A stretch of 8,311 bases of DNA from Sphingomonadales bacterium (lineage in GTDB: Bacteria; Pseudomonadota; Alphaproteobacteria; Sphingomonadales; Sphingomonadaceae). The stretch is taken from positions 1 through 8,311 of the forward strand of contig JAAFIT010000086.1 of NCBI GenBank assembly GCA_013298745.1, given 5' to 3'. Below are positions 5,916-8,311 of this stretch, piece after piece. Position numbers and translations under genes: made by a program. Below the pieces are notes generated by a model. The model did no database searches. It was given only the letters and a program-made list of their open reading frames with translations, and was not told the origin of the DNA. The number at the start of each line of letters is the position of its first letter. Position 1 is the first letter of the stretch.

Positions 5916-6638
5916 ATGCTTGGCCCGACCCTCCCTTGCGAACCGGCAAGCGATCCCGGTCAGGTGTTTGCAAGCCGCGGCTGGCTGGCGGGTGAGACGG
6001 CGAATTTTCGGGCACTGATCCTCAAGCGCGGCATCCCGATCGAAGTGCCGGCAGGCCAACCGGTTTATCGCGCCGATGAAGAGGCAACCGGGATTTACGG
6101 CGTTTTCGCCGGCGGGATTGGGGTCGAAGGGGCACATGCCCGCCAGAGCCCGGTGCTTGGCCATGTGCACCGGGCCGGTGACTGGTTCGGAATCAGGGGG
6201 CCGCTGGACGCGGGGCCGCGACTTTGGACGTTCCGGGCCATGGAGCCGAGCCAGGTGCTGCTCATCCCCAACAACCGGCTGTTGCCACTGATGCAATCCG
6301 ACCCGAGCGTGGCCATCAGCGTCGGCCGGCTGGCAGAACAGGCCAACCGCTTGGCCGCCTGGGGCATGCGCGACCTGTTGACCCCCGATGCCGGCCAGCG
6401 GCTGGCGAGCGTGCTGCTGCGCGTGGTCGGCATGGGCGAGGTTGTGCCCCGGGATCTGAAGGGGTTCTGGTTGACGCACCAGCAACTGGGGGAGATGGCG
6501 AATCTTTCGCGCCATCATGTCGGTCGAAAATTGGCGCTGTTCGAGACAATGGGGTGGATCAGTTGCAACTACAACCGTATCCGCATCTGCGATGCGCAGG
6601 CACTGACGGATTATGCCTATGGCGATGGCGAGAGCTGA
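5916..6638 (+). CDS. Crp/Fnr-family transcriptional regulator
   Basis: The product has 240 residues and the two-domain Crp/Fnr layout. Residues about 35-125 form a cNMP-binding-type jelly roll (IEVPAGQPVYRADEEATGIYGVFAGGIGV..., GDWFG near 89-92). A long dimer helix follows at about 128-150 (DPSVAISVGRLAEQANRLAAWG). The C-terminal winged HTH is at about 186-224 (LTHQQLGEMANLSRHHVGRKLALFETMGWI). Cysteines are at 8, 217 and 225 only, so there is no Fnr-like N-terminal cluster for an Fe-S centre. The cAMP contact set is not evident, so the effector is unknown. It is divergent from the hydrolase gene (79 bases between starts) and probably controls it, by context. Start: ATG at 5916 is used; TTG at 5910 is an alternative, and neither has a strong Shine-Dalgarno. 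Only 53 bases separate it from ybgC downstream, so read-through is possible. Confidence 0.92.
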   Translation: MLGPTLPCEPASDPGQVFASRGWLAGETANFRALILKRGIPIEVPAGQPVYRADEEATGIYGVFAGGIGVEGAHARQSPVLGHVHRAGDWFGIRGPLDAGPRLWTFRAMEPSQVLLIPNNRLLPLMQSDPSVAISVGRLAEQANRLAAWGMRDLLTPDAGQRLASVLLRVVGMGEVVPRDLKGFWLTHQQLGEMANLSRHHVGRKLALFETMGWISCNYNRIRICDAQALTDYAYGDGES

Positions 6639-6691
6639 GACGCCGGCCCTACCCCTTGCTGCTGCGGCGGCGCTTCCTCTAAGACGGCGGG

Positions 6692-7147
6692 GTGAGCAAC
6701 GATCTTCCCAGCGACGGCCGCATCGACGCCGGGCGGCACCTGTTGCCAGTGCGCGTCTATTATGAAGACACCGATCTGACCGGCATCGTCTATCACGCCA
6801 ATTATCTGCGTTTCATGGAGCGCGGCCGCACCGAGATGCTGCGCCAGGTCGGGATGGTGCACAGCGATGCGCTGGCGGCCGGCGACGGGTTCTGGACGGT
6901 GCATGCGATGAACATCATCTGGCACCGGCCGGCGCGGATTGATGACCGGCTGCTGGTCGTCACCACCGTCACCAAGGTGCGCGCCGCCGCCACCGAATTG
7001 GCGCAAGCCGTGATGCGCGGTGACGAGCTGTTGTGTAGCGCCACAGTGACCGCCGCGTTTCTTGCGATGAACGGCCGGCCGCAACGCCAGTCAAAGGCAT
7101 GGCATGGCCGCTTCACGGCACTGCTCGAAGCCGCTAAAGCCCCGTGA
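6692..7147 (+). CDS. ybgC: Tol-Pal-associated acyl-CoA thioesterase YbgC
   Basis: A cytoplasmic hotdog-fold thioesterase of 151 residues, commonly encoded at the head of the Tol-Pal operon. The 4HBT motif is complete: [27 protein letters not shown] at about 20-46, with D28 as the likely catalytic Asp by analogy with 4-hydroxybenzoyl-CoA thioesterase D17. The remainder (IIWHRPARIDDRLLVVTTVTKV..., LAQAVMRGDELLCSATVTAAFLAMNGRPQR) gives the later strands. The GTG at 6692 is chosen because the duplicate copy has an ATG at the equivalent place; the Shine-Dalgarno is weak. Its TGA (7145-7147) overlaps the tolQ ATG by one base. The 5' 184 bp also occurs at 4518-4701. Having lost its own upstream region, it may now be transcribed from the regulator gene. 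Confidence 0.96.
   Translation: MSNDLPSDGRIDAGRHLLPVRVYYEDTDLTGIVYHANYLRFMERGRTEMLRQVGMVHSDALAAGDGFWTVHAMNIIWHRPARIDDRLLVVTTVTKVRAAATELAQAVMRGDELLCSATVTAAFLAMNGRPQRQSKAWHGRFTALLEAAKAP
6707..6890 (+). repeat. 184-bp direct repeat, right copy (within intact ybgC)
   Basis: This is the partner of 4518-4701, in the same direction and at an offset of 2,189 bases. This copy continues into a complete ybgC gene. Crossing-over between the two would delete the hydrolase and regulator genes and rebuild a full-length ybgC that keeps the left-copy start. Confidence 0.95.
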
Positions 7148-7854
7148 TGGACCCGCAAATTACCGCTGTTGCCAAGGCTGCCGCCGATCTTTCGCCATGG
7201 GCGCTGTTCCTGCAGGCCGATATCGTCGTCAAACTCGTCATGCTCGGGCTGCTTGCGGCCAGTGTCTGGTCATGGGCGATCATCATCGAGCGTTCGCGCA
7301 AGTTGAAGGCGCTCAATGCCCAGGCCAAGGCGTTCGAGGACTGGTTCTGGAAGGCCGACGGCATCGATTCGATGGTCGACGCGGCAGCCCGCAACAGCCA
7401 CCCTTCGGCCAGGCTGTTCACCGCCGGGATCAACGAATGGCGGACCAGCCTCGCCGGCGAACGCGTCGACCGCGATGCGCTGCGCGCCCGGGTGGCCTCG
7501 GCAACACAGGTGAGCATCACCCGTGAGATCGACACGATCAGCGATCGTTTGAACATCCTCGCCACCATCGGCTCGGTCGCGCCGTTTGTCGGGCTGTTCG
7601 GCACCGTTTGGGGCATCATGCGCAGCTTCACTGCCATCGCAGCGTCGCAGAACACCACGCTTGCCGTGGTGGCGCCGGGGATCGCCGAGGCGCTGTTTGC
7701 CACCGCCATCGGCCTGTTCGCCGCCATTCCCGCCGTTATCGGCTATAACCGATTGCTGCACAGCGTCGGGCGGCTGGAAACCCGGCTGATGACCTTTTCC
7801 GAAGAGTTTCAGGCGCTGCTGTCGCGGCTTCTCGACGGGATGGACCGCAAGTAA
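7147..7854 (+). CDS. tolQ: TolQ, proton-channel subunit of the Tol-Pal system
   Basis: An inner-membrane protein (ExbB/TolQ/MotA family) that, with TolR, uses the proton gradient to drive TolA during outer-membrane constriction and maintenance. The 235 residues have the three expected membrane helices: about 26-47, 138-160 and 173-198. The cytoplasmic loop between the first two is of normal size. The family signature APFVGLFGTVWGIMRSFTAIA (145-165), followed by VVAPGIAEALFATAIGLFAAIPAVIGYN, is complete. The start codon ATG at 7147 overlaps the ybgC stop (TGATG), which fits translational coupling; a GTG directly before it at 7144 would add one Met. The operon order ybgC-tolQ-tolR is standard. 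Confidence 0.98.
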   Translation: MDPQITAVAKAAADLSPWALFLQADIVVKLVMLGLLAASVWSWAIIIERSRKLKALNAQAKAFEDWFWKADGIDSMVDAAARNSHPSARLFTAGINEWRTSLAGERVDRDALRARVASATQVSITREIDTISDRLNILATIGSVAPFVGLFGTVWGIMRSFTAIAASQNTTLAVVAPGIAEALFATAIGLFAAIPAVIGYNRLLHSVGRLETRLMTFSEEFQALLSRLLDGMDRK

Positions 7855-7889
7855 TGTTGGTTGCGCTTCGACCTGAAGGTCGCCGCTAG
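7854..7889 (+). CDS. 11-codon mini-ORF bridging tolQ and tolR
   Basis: The ATG at 7854 shares its A with the tolQ stop (TAATG), and its stop TAG at 7887-7889 shares its G with the proposed tolR start GTG (TAGTG). The peptide would be MLVALRPEGRR. It has no own Shine-Dalgarno, so translation would depend on re-initiation after tolQ. It may act as a relay rather than make a functional peptide. Chance is not excluded at this length, but the one-base overlap at both ends is notable. Confidence 0.35.
   Translation: MLVALRPEGRR
7869..7882 (+). promoter_or_regulatory. Hairpin over the tolR ribosome-binding site
   Basis: CGACC (7869-7873) and GGTCG (7878-7882) pair around a TGAA loop (7874-7877). 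The tolR Shine-Dalgarno, GAAGG at 7875-7879, spans the loop and the 3' arm, so the hairpin would partly hide it. Ribosomes passing through the mini-ORF at 7854-7889 would open it. The role is inferred. Confidence 0.45.
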
Positions 7890-8311
7890 TGGCGATGGGC
7901 ACCGCACCGCGTCGCGGTAAACGCGCGCCGATGGCGGAGATCAACGTCACACCGCTCGTCGATGTCATGTTGGTGCTGCTGATCATCTTCATGGTGACGG
8001 CGCCCTTGCTCGTTACCGGCGTTCCGATCGACCTGCCCGATTCCAAGGCCAAGGCACTGAAATCCGATGACAAGCCGATCCAGATCAGCATCGATGCCAA
8101 GGGCCAGGTGTTCATCGACCAGCAGAAGGTTTCCAGCGAGGCGCTGCCGGTGCGACTGGCGGCGCTGCGCGAGGCCCGCCAGGACGATGCGCGGGTCTAT
8201 GTGCGCGGCGACCGGGCGCTCGATTATGGCCGGGTGATGGAAGTCGTCGGGGATGTCTCCGCCGCCGGCTTCAAGAAGGTGGCTTTGGTGAGCGATAGCG
8301 CACCCACCAGA
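7889..8311 (+). CDS. tolR: TolR, Tol-Pal inner-membrane component (3' end outside window)
   Basis: TolR is the ExbD-type partner of TolQ, with one membrane helix and a periplasmic domain. The visible 141 residues have the family signature: a basic cytoplasmic start (RRGKRAPMAEINVTPLVDVM), a membrane helix at about 24-43 with the conserved Asp (D25) needed for proton use, then the periplasmic domain (VPIDLPDSKAKAL..., PIQISIDAKGQVFID, VYVRGDRALDYGRVMEVVGDVSAAGFKKVALVS). The frame is open to the window edge. The GTG at 7889 is chosen because GAAGG (7875-7879) lies nine bases upstream; ATG at 7895 would be 15 bases away. tolA should follow outside the window. Confidence 0.95.
   Translation, partial: MAMGTAPRRGKRAPMAEINVTPLVDVMLVLLIIFMVTAPLLVTGVPIDLPDSKAKALKSDDKPIQISIDAKGQVFIDQQKVSSEALPVRLAALREARQDDARVYVRGDRALDYGRVMEVVGDVSAAGFKKVALVSDSAPTR

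Noticed and set aside
1..8311. CRISPR arrays, tRNA or rRNA genes, transposases, integrases
   Set aside because: I looked for regularly spaced repeats, tRNA-like TTCGA/CCA patterns and DDE or recombinase proteins and saw none.

Overview
The window looks like chromosomal DNA of a high-GC alphaproteobacterium, most likely a member of the Sphingomonadales. This rests on the L19, TolQ and TolR sequences, strong GC bias at third codon positions, an AlgE-like barrel, a Tat-tagged SDR, and a repeat whose core (CCGGACTTGATCCGG) is of a kind I associate with sphingomonad intergenic DNA. The genus cannot be fixed from sequence alone.

Layout. (1) 1-500: the probable last codons of trmD, then rplS (ribosomal protein L19) with a strong Shine-Dalgarno and a textbook intrinsic terminator. 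(2) 500-922: non-coding DNA with two copies of a REP-like stem-loop repeat, an 11-bp tandem duplication and two further inverted repeats. (3) 4321 down to 923, minus strand: a likely operon of an outer-membrane barrel protein with an N-terminal POTRA-like domain and AlgE-like C-terminus, a short-chain dehydrogenase with a twin-arginine signal, and a small winged-helix regulator. A near-perfect 21-bp palindrome lies just upstream of the first gene. (4) 4506-4701: a decayed 5' fragment of ybgC. (5) 4790-5836 (minus) and 5916-6638 (plus): a divergent pair, a periplasmic Ntn-hydrolase of the choloylglycine hydrolase/penicillin V acylase family and a Crp/Fnr-type regulator. (6) 6692-8311, plus strand: intact ybgC, tolQ and the start of tolR, the head of the Tol-Pal operon.

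The main structural point is that the hydrolase/regulator pair lies between a truncated and a complete copy of ybgC. The two share 184 bp with 7 mismatches, both in direct orientation, exactly 2,189 bp apart. This suggests the pair was inserted at the head of an ancestral ybgC-tolQ-tolR operon with duplication of the ybgC 5' end. Recombination between the repeats would remove the pair and leave a complete ybgC.

Functionally, three neighbouring products are predicted to act in the envelope: an outer-membrane barrel, a Tat-exported oxidoreductase and a periplasmic amide hydrolase. Two regulators lie beside them. A small envelope uptake or catabolism locus for an amide-linked or alcohol substrate is a reasonable hypothesis, but no substrate can be named. 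At the tolQ-tolR junction an 11-codon mini-ORF overlaps both neighbours by one base, and a hairpin covers the tolR Shine-Dalgarno, which suggests translational coupling.
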